A stretch of 64,000 nucleotides of DNA from JALZKA01 sp963721645 (lineage in GTDB: Bacteria; Actinomycetota; Thermoleophilia; Solirubrobacterales; 70-9): the NCBI GenBank assembly GCA_963721645.1, contig CAVRJK010000002.1:1984001-2048000 (forward strand), read 5' to 3'. How positions within the stretch are numbered: the first letter of the stretch is position 1; the number at the start of each line of letters is the position of its first letter. Positions 50,183 to 58,325 of the stretch are shown here, piece by piece. A model generated the notes under the pieces. It saw only the letters and a program-made list of their open reading frames with translations, searched no databases and was not told the origin of the DNA. The position numbers were made by a program, and so were the translations under genes.

Positions 50183-51018
50183 CTCCGAGGTCTGAGCGCG
50201 GGCACGAGCGCTGCAATTGCAAACGTTGCCACCGCGGCGAGCGCGATCGACGCGCCGGCCGCAAGCTCCAGGTAATAGCTCGCGTAGAGCCCTGCCACGC
50301 CCGCGGCCACAGCAAGGCCGGCAGCGACGGCGAGACTCGGCCCCAGCCCACGGGCCACGCGGAGCGCCGCGGCACCCGGCGCCAGGAGCATCGCCACGAC
50401 CAACAGGTTGCCGAGAGCACCGACCGCCACAAGCGTCGCCGCGGCCAGGAGCACGAGCAGGATCAACTCGAGGCGCTCGGGCTTGACCCCCAGGCTCCGT
50501 GCCGCCTGCGGGTCGAAGCCGGCGAGTGAGAGGCTTCTGTGAAACCCGCCCAGCGCCGCGAGCACGACAACGGCCAACACGCTCGTGGCGACGAGATCGG
50601 CAGCCGACACACTCAGGGGATCACCGAAGAGGATCTCACCCAGCCTGGCGGGGACTTCGGGGCGCAGCGCGAGCATGACTCCAAGGCCGAAGAGAGTCGT
50701 CACGACGACGGCGATTGCCGTATCGGATCCCACCCTGCGCTCGCGAGCGGCCAGCGCAATCGCAACGGCCGCGACCGCAAGCCCTCCGGCGGCGCCCAGG
50801 ATTAGGGGGATTCCGGCAAGCGAAGCGACTACGAGTCCGGGCAGCGCGGCGTGTGCGAGCGATTCCGCGGCATAGCTCTGGCGATAGAGGACAACCCATG
50901 CGCCGAGGGGTCCGCAGACGACCCCAAGGAGCGCGACCTCGGCGAGTGCCCGCCGGCCGATCTCACCCGAGAACGGGTCTGTCAGCACGTCAAGCACTAG
51001 ATCCGCCGCCTGGCGCAC
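50179..51018 (-). CDS. Zinc/manganese ABC transporter permease, ZnuB-like
   Basis: About 279 residues from GTG 51018. ABC-3 family permease with 7-8 membrane segments: ALAEVALLGVVCGPLGAWVV, YRQSYAAESLAHAALPGLVV (the conserved S-AHAxLPG), SDTAIAVVVTTLFGLGVMLA, and FDPQAARSLGVKP near the ATPase contact. The start is not certain: there is no good RBS and the frame is open upstream. One of two permeases around znuC; the paralogue lies at 51.8-52.6 kb, so the channel is probably a heterodimer. Confidence 0.86.
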   Translation of the reverse strand: MRQAADLVLDVLTDPFSGEIGRRALAEVALLGVVCGPLGAWVVLYRQSYAAESLAHAALPGLVVASLAGIPLILGAAGGLAVAAVAIALAARERRVGSDTAIAVVVTTLFGLGVMLALRPEVPARLGEILFGDPLSVSAADLVATSVLAVVVLAALGGFHRSLSLAGFDPQAARSLGVKPERLELILLVLLAAATLVAVGALGNLLVVAMLLAPGAAALRVARGLGPSLAVAAGLAVAAGVAGLYASYYLELAAGASIALAAVATFAIAALVPALRPRS

Positions 51019-51044
51019 GCTGACTTTTCGGCAACGACGCTCAT

Positions 51045-51782
51045 CTAATGCGAGTGGTGCTGGACGACGACGGCCTGCCCCCCGCCCGGCAGCGTGATGA
51101 GCTCGCCGCCGTAAGTCCGCTCCAGGGTCGGAGCGTCGAGGACCGTGGGCGGGCCGTACGCGATCTGGCGCCTGTTGATGCAAAGGACGCGGTCCGCCTC
51201 ACGCGCGTCGTTGATGTCGTGGGTTGCAACCAGGATCGCCCGGCCCGTGGCTCGCAGGTCATCGAGAACCTTTCCCACCCTGCTCGCAGACGCCCGATCG
51301 AGGCCGCCGAGCGGCTCGTCGAGGAGGAGCACCCGCGCCTCGCGGGCAAGTGCGCGTGCGATCAGGACACGCTGCCGTTGTCCCCCCGACAGTTCGCCGA
51401 ACAGCGTTGCGGCTTCGTTTGCGAGGCCGACCGTCTCGAGCGCTTCCTCAGCACGGCGCCTGGAGCGCTCGGGCAGGCGCCGGTACCAGGGCGCATCCGC
51501 GTAGGTGCCCATCACCGCGACGTCCAGCGCCGAGACCGGAAAGTCCAGGCGGGCGCGCTCAGTCTGGGGAACGTAGGCGACGCGGCCGCTGATCTCCACT
51601 GCGCCCGAGCGACGAGGCAGCTCGCCGAGCAGCGCCCGGAAGAAGCTGGTCTTGCCGCCTCCATTCGGTCCCAGGACGGCAACGATCTGACCGGGCTCGA
51701 CGTGGAGGTCGATATCGGAAATCGCGTCTTCGCCGGGCAAATAGCCACCGCTCAGGCCGCTCGTGGTGACCAGGGCGCTCAT
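51045..51782 (-). CDS. znuC: Zinc/manganese ABC transporter ATPase, ZnuC-like
   Basis: A 245-residue ATPase. ATG 51782 overlaps the upstream permease stop by four bases. Walker A GPNGGGKTSFFRALLGEL, Q-loop YVPQTERARLDFPVSALDVA, signature LSGGQRQRVLIARALAREAR, Walker B LLLDEPLGGLDRAS and H-loop ILVATHDINDAREADRV. The C-terminus has QHHSH, a His cluster seen in metal transport ATPases. It powers zinc uptake. Confidence 0.92.
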   Translation of the reverse strand: MSALVTTSGLSGGYLPGEDAISDIDLHVEPGQIVAVLGPNGGGKTSFFRALLGELPRRSGAVEISGRVAYVPQTERARLDFPVSALDVAVMGTYADAPWYRRLPERSRRRAEEALETVGLANEAATLFGELSGGQRQRVLIARALAREARVLLLDEPLGGLDRASASRVGKVLDDLRATGRAILVATHDINDAREADRVLCINRRQIAYGPPTVLDAPTLERTYGGELITLPGGGQAVVVQHHSH

Positions 51783-52612
51783 GCCAGGCCTCCAACCGAG
51801 CGGCCGGTAACCGCCGCCCCGATCGCGGTGAGCGCGAAGACTGCACCCCCGAGGACCGCTATCGCGGCGCCGGGCGGCACATCGAGCTCGAACGCCAGGA
51901 GGAGGCCGCCAAGACCCTCGGCAAGGGCCAGAACGCCGGCGCTCACCTCCAGTGAGGCGACGCTCCGGGTCATGAGCCGCGCCGTGGCAGCAGGCATCAC
52001 CAGGATGGCCGAAACCAGGAGTGCGCCCACCGCGTCGACCGCTGCGATAACTGCCACGGCGATTGCGGCGACCAGGATCAGATCGGCCGTCCGGGTTCTG
52101 AGTCCCAGCGCGGGCGCCACCTGCGGGTCGAAGCCCGAGGCGATCCAGGTGCGTCTGCACGCGGCGGAGGCGATCAGGACCGCTACGGCGGCGATCAGGG
52201 TCGCCGCGAGTTCGTCGCCACCGATCGCGAGGAGGCTCCCGAACAGCAGGCGGTCCACCCCGGAGCCGGAGTCAAAGACGTCGCTGGCGAGGATGATCCC
52301 GATCGCCAGCGCGGCCACCAGCAAGAGTGCCGTTGCGACGTCGCGACCGAGGCCGCGGACGCGCCCCAGGCGCTCCAGCGCGGTCGCGTAAGTCCCTCCG
52401 ACGGCCAGGGCAGCCAGGGCAGGCGGAATTCCTGCCGGACCTGCGATCACGAGGCCCGGGAACGTCGCCGTACCGACGGCGTGCGTGTAGAAGGCGAGGT
52501 GCCGGAGCACGATCTGGGCGCCGATCACGCCCGCGAGGGGCGCGAGGAGAGCTATCTCGAGCGCCGCCTTCTGCATGAACGGAAGGCTGAAGGGATCAAG
52601 AGGCCAGGGCAT
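51779..52612 (-). CDS. znuB: Zinc/manganese ABC transporter permease, ZnuB-like
   Basis: A 277-residue ABC-3 permease. MPWPLDPFSLPFMQKAALEI begins the typical short N-terminus; the conserved FYTHAVGTATFPGLVIAGP stands at the S-HA-PG position, DVATALLLVAALAIGIILAS and FDPQVAPALGLR follow. Upstream of znuC and two bases after zur, so the whole set reads znuA-zur-znuB-znuC-znuB. Confidence 0.9.
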   Translation of the reverse strand: MPWPLDPFSLPFMQKAALEIALLAPLAGVIGAQIVLRHLAFYTHAVGTATFPGLVIAGPAGIPPALAALAVGGTYATALERLGRVRGLGRDVATALLLVAALAIGIILASDVFDSGSGVDRLLFGSLLAIGGDELAATLIAAVAVLIASAACRRTWIASGFDPQVAPALGLRTRTADLILVAAIAVAVIAAVDAVGALLVSAILVMPAATARLMTRSVASLEVSAGVLALAEGLGGLLLAFELDVPPGAAIAVLGGAVFALTAIGAAVTGRSVGGLA

Positions 52613-52614
52613 GA

Positions 52615-53070
52615 CTAGGCGGCGCAGTCCGGGCAGTGCCCCTTGAGGATCACGTCGTGCTCGTCCACGCTTGCGGCGAGGCGCTTTCCGAGGGCCTCGA
52701 TCGCTCGCTCCAGTGCGTCGTCTTCAAAGGGAATCGCCTCACCGCAACCGCGGCAGATGAAGTGATGGTGATGGTGGCGGCCGTCGGGCAGCGCCGGCTC
52801 GAAGCGGGCCGACTCACCGCCCAGGTCGAGTCGCTGGACCAGTTTCAGCTCCTCGAGTACCTCGAGTGTTCGATAGACGGTCGCGATACCGACCTTCTGC
52901 TTCGAGCGTCTGAGCTCGTCGGCGATGTCCTGCGCCGAGACCACGCAGCTCTGGCGGCCGATTGACTCGAGGACGGCGGATCGCGGCGCGCTCGCCTTGT
53001 GGCCGTGCTCGCGGAGCCTGGACTCGGCGACTTCCGCCCACTCCGCGGCAGCGCTTGGCCCGTGCATCAC
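52615..53070 (-). CDS. zur: Fur family regulator, probably Zur
   Basis: A 151-residue metalloregulator. The winged helix covers RSAVLESIGRQSCVVSAQDI and KVGIATVYRTLEVLEELKLV; the metal sites are the His run GRHHHHHFICRGCGE and a second zinc pair in GHCPDCAA at the C-terminus (CxxC twice). Located inside the zinc importer operon and overlapping znuA by four bases, which makes Zur, the zinc-responsive repressor, the best call over Fur or Mur. Confidence 0.88.
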   Translation of the reverse strand: MMHGPSAAAEWAEVAESRLREHGHKASAPRSAVLESIGRQSCVVSAQDIADELRRSKQKVGIATVYRTLEVLEELKLVQRLDLGGESARFEPALPDGRHHHHHFICRGCGEAIPFEDDALERAIEALGKRLAASVDEHDVILKGHCPDCAA

Positions 53071-53987
53071 GGGACCCCCGGGAGCGTGCAGAGGCGCGAT
53101 CCGCCCGTTAGCCCCGCGACGAGAGCACCGGCGTTGGCAGTGAGGGCGCCCAGGTACGTCTCTCCGGTGGATCCCTCGGCGCCCAGCGAATCCGCGTAAA
53201 GCTCGCCGCCCACCTCCACCTTCGCCTCTCCGGCGATCGCCTTCTCGAGGTCGCCCGAGAGCCCGGCTTCGGGAAAGACCGCCCTGACCCTTTCCGTTTT
53301 GATCAGGTCGACGAGGTCTGCCGTCTCGCCGCTGGAGGGCTGAGCCTGGGTCGAAAGCGCGGGAACGGCGGCGCCGACCACTTCGATCCCGTAGCGGTCG
53401 GCGAAGTATCCGAGTGAGTCATGGGAGGTGATGAGCTTTCTTTGCTCGCGCGGCAGAGAGTCCATGCAATCGGAGATCGCCTTGTCGGTTCGCTCGATGC
53501 TCCGGGCGTACGTGACGGCGCTCTTCTCGTAGAAAGCCGCCCCTCCGGGATCCGCCGCGGACAGGGCTGAACGGATCGCGACGGTTGCGGCAACGGCGTT
53601 TCGCGGGTCCTGCCACCAATGGGGATCGACCTCCCCCGCTTCCTCACGGACGACGCTGGCCGACTCCATGAGCGAGACGACCTGGGTGTCGGTGCCCGCG
53701 CTCTCGATCAGCTCGTCCACCCACTCATCCACCTCGCCACCGGATGTGATCACAACCTCCGCGTTGGCGATCGCGGCCGCGTCACTGGGCCTTGGTTCGT
53801 AGTCGTGTGGGTCGGCGTTGGGTGTGAGGATGCCGTGGACCTCGACGTGGTCTCCTGCAACGTTGGACGCGATATCGGCAACCTGGGTGGTGGTCGCCAC
53901 GATCTCGGTGCTGCCGGCATCGTCCGAGGAGCGGCACCCCGCGAGCAGCGGCAGAGCAACAACGCAAATGAGACTCATTCGCAACAT
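53067..53987 (-). CDS. znuA: Zinc ABC transporter substrate-binding lipoprotein ZnuA
   Basis: A 306-residue cluster A-I binding protein with lipobox LAGC (Cys18). Metal ligands: His in NADPHDYEPRPSD, His in EVDPHWWQDPRNAV and His in LITSHDSLGYFADRYG. The His-rich loop of proteobacterial ZnuA is absent. The C-terminal acidic ligand region reads VFPEAGLSGDLEKAI. It captures zinc (or manganese) for the two permeases. First gene of its operon; a near-perfect palindrome covers codons 2-8. Confidence 0.92.
   Translation of the reverse strand: MLRMSLICVVALPLLAGCRSSDDAGSTEIVATTTQVADIASNVAGDHVEVHGILTPNADPHDYEPRPSDAAAIANAEVVITSGGEVDEWVDELIESAGTDTQVVSLMESASVVREEAGEVDPHWWQDPRNAVAATVAIRSALSAADPGGAAFYEKSAVTYARSIERTDKAISDCMDSLPREQRKLITSHDSLGYFADRYGIEVVGAAVPALSTQAQPSSGETADLVDLIKTERVRAVFPEAGLSGDLEKAIAGEAKVEVGGELYADSLGAEGSTGETYLGALTANAGALVAGLTGGSRLCTLPGVP
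53964..53982. promoter_or_regulatory. Palindrome at the start of znuA, possible Zur site
   Basis: GCAAATGAGACTCATTCGC is symmetrical about its centre (9-1-9, one mismatch) and contains the perfect AATGAG-A-CTCATT. It lies inside the first codons of znuA, just downstream of where a promoter would be. The 7-1-7 layout is like Fur/Zur boxes. Its coding position makes chance symmetry possible. Confidence 0.4.
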
Positions 53988-54077
53988 TGGCCCTGACCAT
54001 AGCGTCTTCCCCGGAGCGGTGGCCGTTTGAGCAGGGCGACGTTGAGCTCGGCAGTTGACTGGGCTTGTGGGCGGTGG

Positions 54078-54947
54078 CTAGATCCGGAACTCGGTGAGGA
54101 GGCGCTTCTCGGCCTCTCCCTCGACCGATGCGACGACCTCGACGTGCTCGGCAAGCGGCGTGCCGCGGAGCTTGGTCGCCAGAAGGTCATCGACCTGAAA
54201 GACACCCGCGGAGTTGTTCATGGTGATCTCGATCTTCACGGCCTTGTTGTCGCCCGCGGCGATATCGATCGAATCGATCGCCGCGGCCGAGATCGCGTGG
54301 ATGCCCATCTGACCCGCCTCGACCGGAATCCGCGAACGGCCGTGGGCCATGTCAAGCGCGTCGGCTACACGCACCACCCCGGCCTCGACCGTGTAAGGCT
54401 CACCGCGGCGACGGTGGCCGATGATCGCGTGGAGGCACTCGGCGATCACCACTGTCCGCTCGCCGTCGGGGTACACGTCCGCAAGGAGCTCGCGGAGCTT
54501 TCGTTCGGCGAGGAAGAGGCTGAACGCCTCGTGGTCGGCGCGGTGGATCGACATACCCACGTCGTGCAGAAGGGCGCCGGCGGCAACGACAACCTCGGCG
54601 TCGCGGTCGCGCATCCCGTGGTCGGCGACCATCGCGGGCTGGACGCCACCCTTGACCAGCAGACGAAAGAGACGGAGCGCGATGTTGAGGACGATCTGGA
54701 CGTGGACCCATGAGTGGTCGGACATGCCGAGGCGCTCCGAGTTGAGCTGGGCCATGTGCCACCAGCCGCGCACCTCCGGATCCGAGTTGATTCCTTCGAG
54801 CAGGGCCTCCAGCCGCCGGTTACCGCGGGTTGGCGCCTTGACGTGGGCGCGCTCGATCGCCTCGAGCGGCTTCATGCCGCGCTCGCCCGGCCCGGCCGGC
54901 TCGGTGTTCGGCGGGGTGATCTCGGCGTCGATCGGATCCTCGGTCAT
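54078..54947 (-). CDS. HD domain phosphohydrolase
   Basis: A 289-residue protein. The HD metal-site residues are seen as His in SDHSWVHVQIVLN, HD in AAGALLHDVGMSIHRADHE, and a later Asp in VRVADALDMAHGRSR. The C-terminal part (SIDIAAGDNKAVKIEITMNN, GTPLAEHVEVVASVEGEAEK) is a mixed alpha/beta region sometimes found after HD domains in archaeal and actinobacterial proteins. Substrate (nucleotide or phosphoester) unknown. A stand-alone gene; 105 bp before it and 90 bp after it hold nothing recognisable. Confidence 0.82.
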   Translation of the reverse strand: MTEDPIDAEITPPNTEPAGPGERGMKPLEAIERAHVKAPTRGNRRLEALLEGINSDPEVRGWWHMAQLNSERLGMSDHSWVHVQIVLNIALRLFRLLVKGGVQPAMVADHGMRDRDAEVVVAAGALLHDVGMSIHRADHEAFSLFLAERKLRELLADVYPDGERTVVIAECLHAIIGHRRRGEPYTVEAGVVRVADALDMAHGRSRIPVEAGQMGIHAISAAAIDSIDIAAGDNKAVKIEITMNNSAGVFQVDDLLATKLRGTPLAEHVEVVASVEGEAEKRLLTEFRI

Positions 54948-55052
54948 GGACGGAAGTCTCGCAGCCAGAGTCCCGTTGCGTGCGGTGGTGAGAGCTGTCG
55001 TTCGGGCGCGGTGCCTATCCCCGCGGGTAGCCGGTCTCCGCGCGCAGCCGAC

Positions 55053-55760
55053 CTAGATCAGGATCGGTGATGCGTTCCGCAGGAGCGTGGGCCAGACTAG
55101 GGTCTCCCAAGCCGCCGCGACGACGAGCATCGGCATCGCCACGGCGACCGTGGCGAATGTCGCCGCAAGGAGGCTCCCCCACTCGCCCTTTCGGCTCGCG
55201 ATCGTCCAGGCGGCCAGCGGCAAGAACACCGCGGTCAGCTCGGTCAGCGCATGCGGCGCGACCGTGAGTACAAGGGTCGCAGGAGAGATGCTCAGCTGGT
55301 CGGCGAGCTGCGACCCGGTCGACCCGAGGATGTACGCCTGGGTGATGAGGGAGAAGGAGATGACGATGACGACCCACGCGAACGCAAGCGGCCGAGCTCT
55401 CTCGTGGATCATCCTCTTGAAGCCGGTCATCTGCTCAGCCTGAAGGGGGAGCGAGCTGCCAGCGATGAAGCCCGCGACGCACGCGACGGCATGGAGCGCC
55501 AGGACGAGCCCGTTTCGCCAGATGACCGCGAAGTAGTCACCGAGGTCGGCATCGAAGCTCACGCCGGGGATGTAGAAGATGGTGTCCTCGGGTTGCACCA
55601 CCGACGCGACGACGAGGACCGCGCCCAGAAGGCCTGCAGCGAAGCTCAGTCCGCCCAGTAGCCACGCCCGCAGAACGGGTCGGGGATCCCCGCGCCACTC
55701 CCGGAGCGCCCCGCGTGTTTCGCGCATGCCTTGCGCAAGGGCCATCTCCGAGACGCTCAC
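55053..55760 (-). CDS. SpoIIM-like (DUF95) membrane protein
   Basis: A 235-residue membrane protein from GTG 55760, chosen because AGGAG lies four bases upstream (ATG 55745 is a second option). Five to six membrane segments: LRAWLLGGLSFAAGLLGAVL, LALHAVACVAGFIAGSS, FAWVVIVISFSLITQAYILG, APHALTELTAVFLPLAAWTI, LVVAAAWETLVWPTLL. The HALTELTAVFLPLAA segment matches the stage II sporulation protein M family (H-G-xE motif). In non-sporulating actinobacteria its role is unknown. Confidence 0.82.
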   Translation of the reverse strand: MSVSEMALAQGMRETRGALREWRGDPRPVLRAWLLGGLSFAAGLLGAVLVVASVVQPEDTIFYIPGVSFDADLGDYFAVIWRNGLVLALHAVACVAGFIAGSSLPLQAEQMTGFKRMIHERARPLAFAWVVIVISFSLITQAYILGSTGSQLADQLSISPATLVLTVAPHALTELTAVFLPLAAWTIASRKGEWGSLLAATFATVAVAMPMLVVAAAWETLVWPTLLRNASPILI

Positions 55761-55833
55761 ATGGCTCCTATCGGCACGACGCCCGCCGAAGCTTGAGCTT
55801 CGACGGGCGCACAACCAAATATGAGCGTTGCGT

Positions 55834-55950
55834 GAGGGTCTGGCCCCCGTGAGGGTCTGACCCCGGGTCTGGCCCCTTCGGCGCCGAGACGCGCGCGTCC
55901 ATGCGATCCGACCCCGAAAGGGGTCTGGCCCGGGGTCTGGCCCTTGGCCG
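55834..55950. repeat. Degenerate array of the dispersed palindromic repeat, reverse orientation
   Basis: Five or so copies of GGGTCTGGCCCC / AGGGTCTGACCCC (reverse-complement form of GGGGTCAGACCCC) occur in 117 bp: around 55835, 55852, 55864, 55908-55928 and 55931. The 233-bp gap between the SpoIIM-like gene and the rpf-like gene holds little else. The copies are more decayed than those at 9.5 and 14.3 kb and extend into GGCC-rich stretches. Confidence 0.7.
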
Positions 55951-55993
55951 TGGCCCCTTTGGCCTTTGGCGTTGGTGGCGCTGGGGCTTGTGG

Positions 55994-56476
55994 TTAGGAG
56001 CCGCAGACGGGCCAGGGGCTTGAGCCGGCGCGCGAGTAGAGCAGCGCGGCGCGGTAGTCCTGTTCGGCCTCCGAGGCTTCTGCGGGGTTGCCGGAACCGC
56101 CGACCCCAGCCCAGGTGGACTCGTCGAACTGGTACTTGCCGTAGTAGCCGGCCGCGTTGACCGCGGTCGGATCGCCGCCCGACTCACAAGCCGCAATGGA
56201 CTCGAGCGTGGCGGTCGAGACACCTTCGATCATTCCGTTCTTCGGCGCCGGAATCGCAGGCGCCTCCGGCTTCTTGGACTCGGGCTTTTTGACCTTGGGT
56301 TTCTTGGCCTCGGGCTTGGGCGGATCGACCAGCGCCATGTGGGTCTTCGCGACTGTCGAAAGCTGGGCGCTTCCGGACGCAGTCGGTGCCTGCGCCGTTG
56401 CGACGGCTGACGCACCCATACCCAGCGCAGCCGTCCCGGCCAGCGCTGTCATCTTCATTTTCGTCGTTATCTTCAT
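55994..56476 (-). CDS. Rpf-like transglycosylase domain protein (secreted)
   Basis: A 160-residue exported protein from ATG 56476. Signal peptide (MKITTKMKMTALAGTAALGM, ending VATAQA), a Pro/Lys linker (PKPEAKKPKVKKPESKKPEA) and a C-terminal resuscitation-promoting-factor/lysozyme-like domain: catalytic Glu in IAACESGGDPTAVNAAGYYG, then KYQFDESTWAGVGGSGNPAE and YSRAGSSPWPVCGS with the paired Cys. Such enzymes cut peptidoglycan glycan strands and in actinobacteria help growth resumption and division. The frame opens eight codons earlier (56500), but the later ATG fits a signal peptide better. Confidence 0.92.
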   Translation of the reverse strand: MKITTKMKMTALAGTAALGMGASAVATAQAPTASGSAQLSTVAKTHMALVDPPKPEAKKPKVKKPESKKPEAPAIPAPKNGMIEGVSTATLESIAACESGGDPTAVNAAGYYGKYQFDESTWAGVGGSGNPAEASEAEQDYRAALLYSRAGSSPWPVCGS

Positions 56477-56563
56477 GCCACCGAGGCTTGCTACGAACAT
56501 GTGTTCTGTGTGTGACGCCGGTCACGGATGCAACGGTTTGCTCACAATCACGCACGGGAATCC

Positions 56564-57313
56564 TTGAGCCAGCTGCAACTAATTCGCGAACCGACGGGAA
56601 ATCCGGCATTCGGGACCGCTGTCTCGCATGCGCTCCTCGAGCGGGTCGGCGCGCGCGAGATCGGGCCGACGTTCCGACTTCACGCCGCTCAACCGGTGCT
56701 CTCGTTCGGTAGGCAAGACGCCCTCGCCCCTGGGTTCAAGCGAGCCGTTTCTGCTGCCAAAGACGCCGGCTTCACGCCCGTCTTACGGCTCGCGGGCGGC
56801 CGCGCGGCGGTGTTCCACGAGGGCACTCTGGCGCTCGCCCATGCAACACCCGAGCCCGCGCCCCGGGAGGGGACCCGCGAGCGGTTCGAAGCGACGGCAA
56901 CCCTCCTCGCCGAGGCGTTCACACGCATGGGAGGGGACGCCAGGATCGGCGAGGTGCCGGGCGAGTACTGCCCGGGCGCTTGGAGCGTCAACGCCCGTGG
57001 CGAGATCAAGCTTGCCGGGATCGGCCAGCGGCTGATCGCAGGCGCCGCGCATGTCGGGGGCGTGGTCGTCGCTTCCGGAACGACACGGGTTCGTGAGGTG
57101 CTGGTGCCTGTTTACGAGGCGCTCGGGATCGAGTGGGACCCCGCCACCACCGGGAGTGTTGAGGACGAAGTACCGAAGGCGACAGTTGAGTCCGTCGCGG
57201 AGGCGATCATCGAGGTGTTGGCCGAGCGCTACGACCTGATCGCCTCAAGCCTCGACCCGGAGACGCTCGACCTCGCGAAGCGCCTCGCCCCAAGGCACGC
57301 CGTCGAGCTCTAA
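56564..57313 (+). CDS. Lipoate/biotin protein ligase family protein
   Basis: A 249-residue protein from TTG 56564. LplA/BirA catalytic fold: LRLAGGRAAVFHEGTLALAH matches the RRxSGGGxVxHxxGNL ligand-binding loop with changes (AGG for SGGG), and GEIKLAGIGQRLIAGAAHVG is the Lys-containing GxKxxGxAQR motif. The final quarter is helical. It could attach lipoate or octanoate to acceptor proteins, but no lipoyl-domain gene is in the window. Stop codon overlaps the PfkB gene by four bases on the opposite strand. Confidence 0.85.
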   Translation: MSQLQLIREPTGNPAFGTAVSHALLERVGAREIGPTFRLHAAQPVLSFGRQDALAPGFKRAVSAAKDAGFTPVLRLAGGRAAVFHEGTLALAHATPEPAPREGTRERFEATATLLAEAFTRMGGDARIGEVPGEYCPGAWSVNARGEIKLAGIGQRLIAGAAHVGGVVVASGTTRVREVLVPVYEALGIEWDPATTGSVEDEVPKATVESVAEAIIEVLAERYDLIASSLDPETLDLAKRLAPRHAVEL

Positions 57314-58269
57314 CTCAGAAGCGCCCGTGCGTCGGCGCTGCTCGGCAGGCCCTCGGTCGCGCCCCATACGCCGACAACGCCGGCCGCGACCTTCATCGCG
57401 GCGGCAACCGCCTCGTCCAGCGGGAGCCAGCGCGCCATGCCCGCGGCGATCACACCGCACACCGAATCACCGGCGCCCGTGGAGTCGACGACCTGCGCGG
57501 ACACCCCCTTGACGGGCGTGACCGACCGCGGGGTCTGAACGAACGCACCGTGGGCGCCGCGAGTGACGATCACGGCCCTTGGACCCAGATCCAGCAGCCA
57601 CTCCCCCGCCGCTTCCGCCGAAATCATCCCGCTCAGTGCGTGCGCTTCACCTTCGTTCAGCTTTACGACATCGGCTCCCGCCACGAGCGCGGCGATCGTC
57701 GCGATCATCTCGTCGCGAGAGTCCCATCGATTGGGCCGCAGATTCGGGTCGCAAAGGACCGCCCAGCCCTGCTCTCGTGCGAGTGCAACGGCTCGCATCG
57801 TGACCTCGCGCTCGTCCGCGCCCAAGAGCGAGTCCGAGCCGACGACAAGGACCCCGTCGTCACCGGAGATGACTGCCTCGAGGTGCTCTCCTGCGTGCGC
57901 GGAAGGCCGGATCACATCGCCGTAAAAGGCGAACGCCGGCTCTCCCTGTTCGTCAACCGACACGAAAGCGTGCGACGTCTGCACCTCCGGCAGAAGATCG
58001 AACCGGGTGGTATCCACGCCCGCTTCGCCGATCCGCGCGTGGAGCCATCTGCCCCATTCGTCATCACCCACCCCGCCGATCAACTCCACCCGATCAGAAA
58101 ACCGCGCCGCTGCCGTTGCGATGTTGGCGAGGGACCCTCCCTGCCGGGGGACGAAGAAGTTTGCCTCGGCTAGCGACGCGACCGGCCGCTCACAAACGAA
58201 GTCGACCAGCGCCTCCCCCAAGCAGACGATTCTCGCGTCCTGGTGGCCTTCGCCCGACACGTCCGGCAT
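57310..58269 (-). CDS. PfkB family sugar kinase (fructokinase-like)
   Basis: About 319 residues. PfkB signatures: ARIVCLGEALVDFV and GGSLANIATAAARFSD at the N-terminus with GGVGDDEWGRWL, and the C-terminal active site VVDSTGAGDSVCGVIAAGMA, with Asp of GAGD as the base. It phosphorylates a sugar or nucleoside; fructokinase or 2-keto-3-deoxygluconate kinase are possible. The start is unclear: ATGs at 58269, 58287, 58305 and 58332 share the frame and none has an RBS; the first two avoid overlap with the divergent ParB-fold gene at 58326. Close to sugar import genes. Confidence 0.85.
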   Translation of the reverse strand: MPDVSGEGHQDARIVCLGEALVDFVCERPVASLAEANFFVPRQGGSLANIATAAARFSDRVELIGGVGDDEWGRWLHARIGEAGVDTTRFDLLPEVQTSHAFVSVDEQGEPAFAFYGDVIRPSAHAGEHLEAVISGDDGVLVVGSDSLLGADEREVTMRAVALAREQGWAVLCDPNLRPNRWDSRDEMIATIAALVAGADVVKLNEGEAHALSGMISAEAAGEWLLDLGPRAVIVTRGAHGAFVQTPRSVTPVKGVSAQVVDSTGAGDSVCGVIAAGMARWLPLDEAVAAAMKVAAGVVGVWGATEGLPSSADARALLS

Positions 58270-58325
58270 TGGTTCGCCACTATCCATCGTGGGAAGTATC
58301 GACATATGACGAGAAAGTCGAACTG

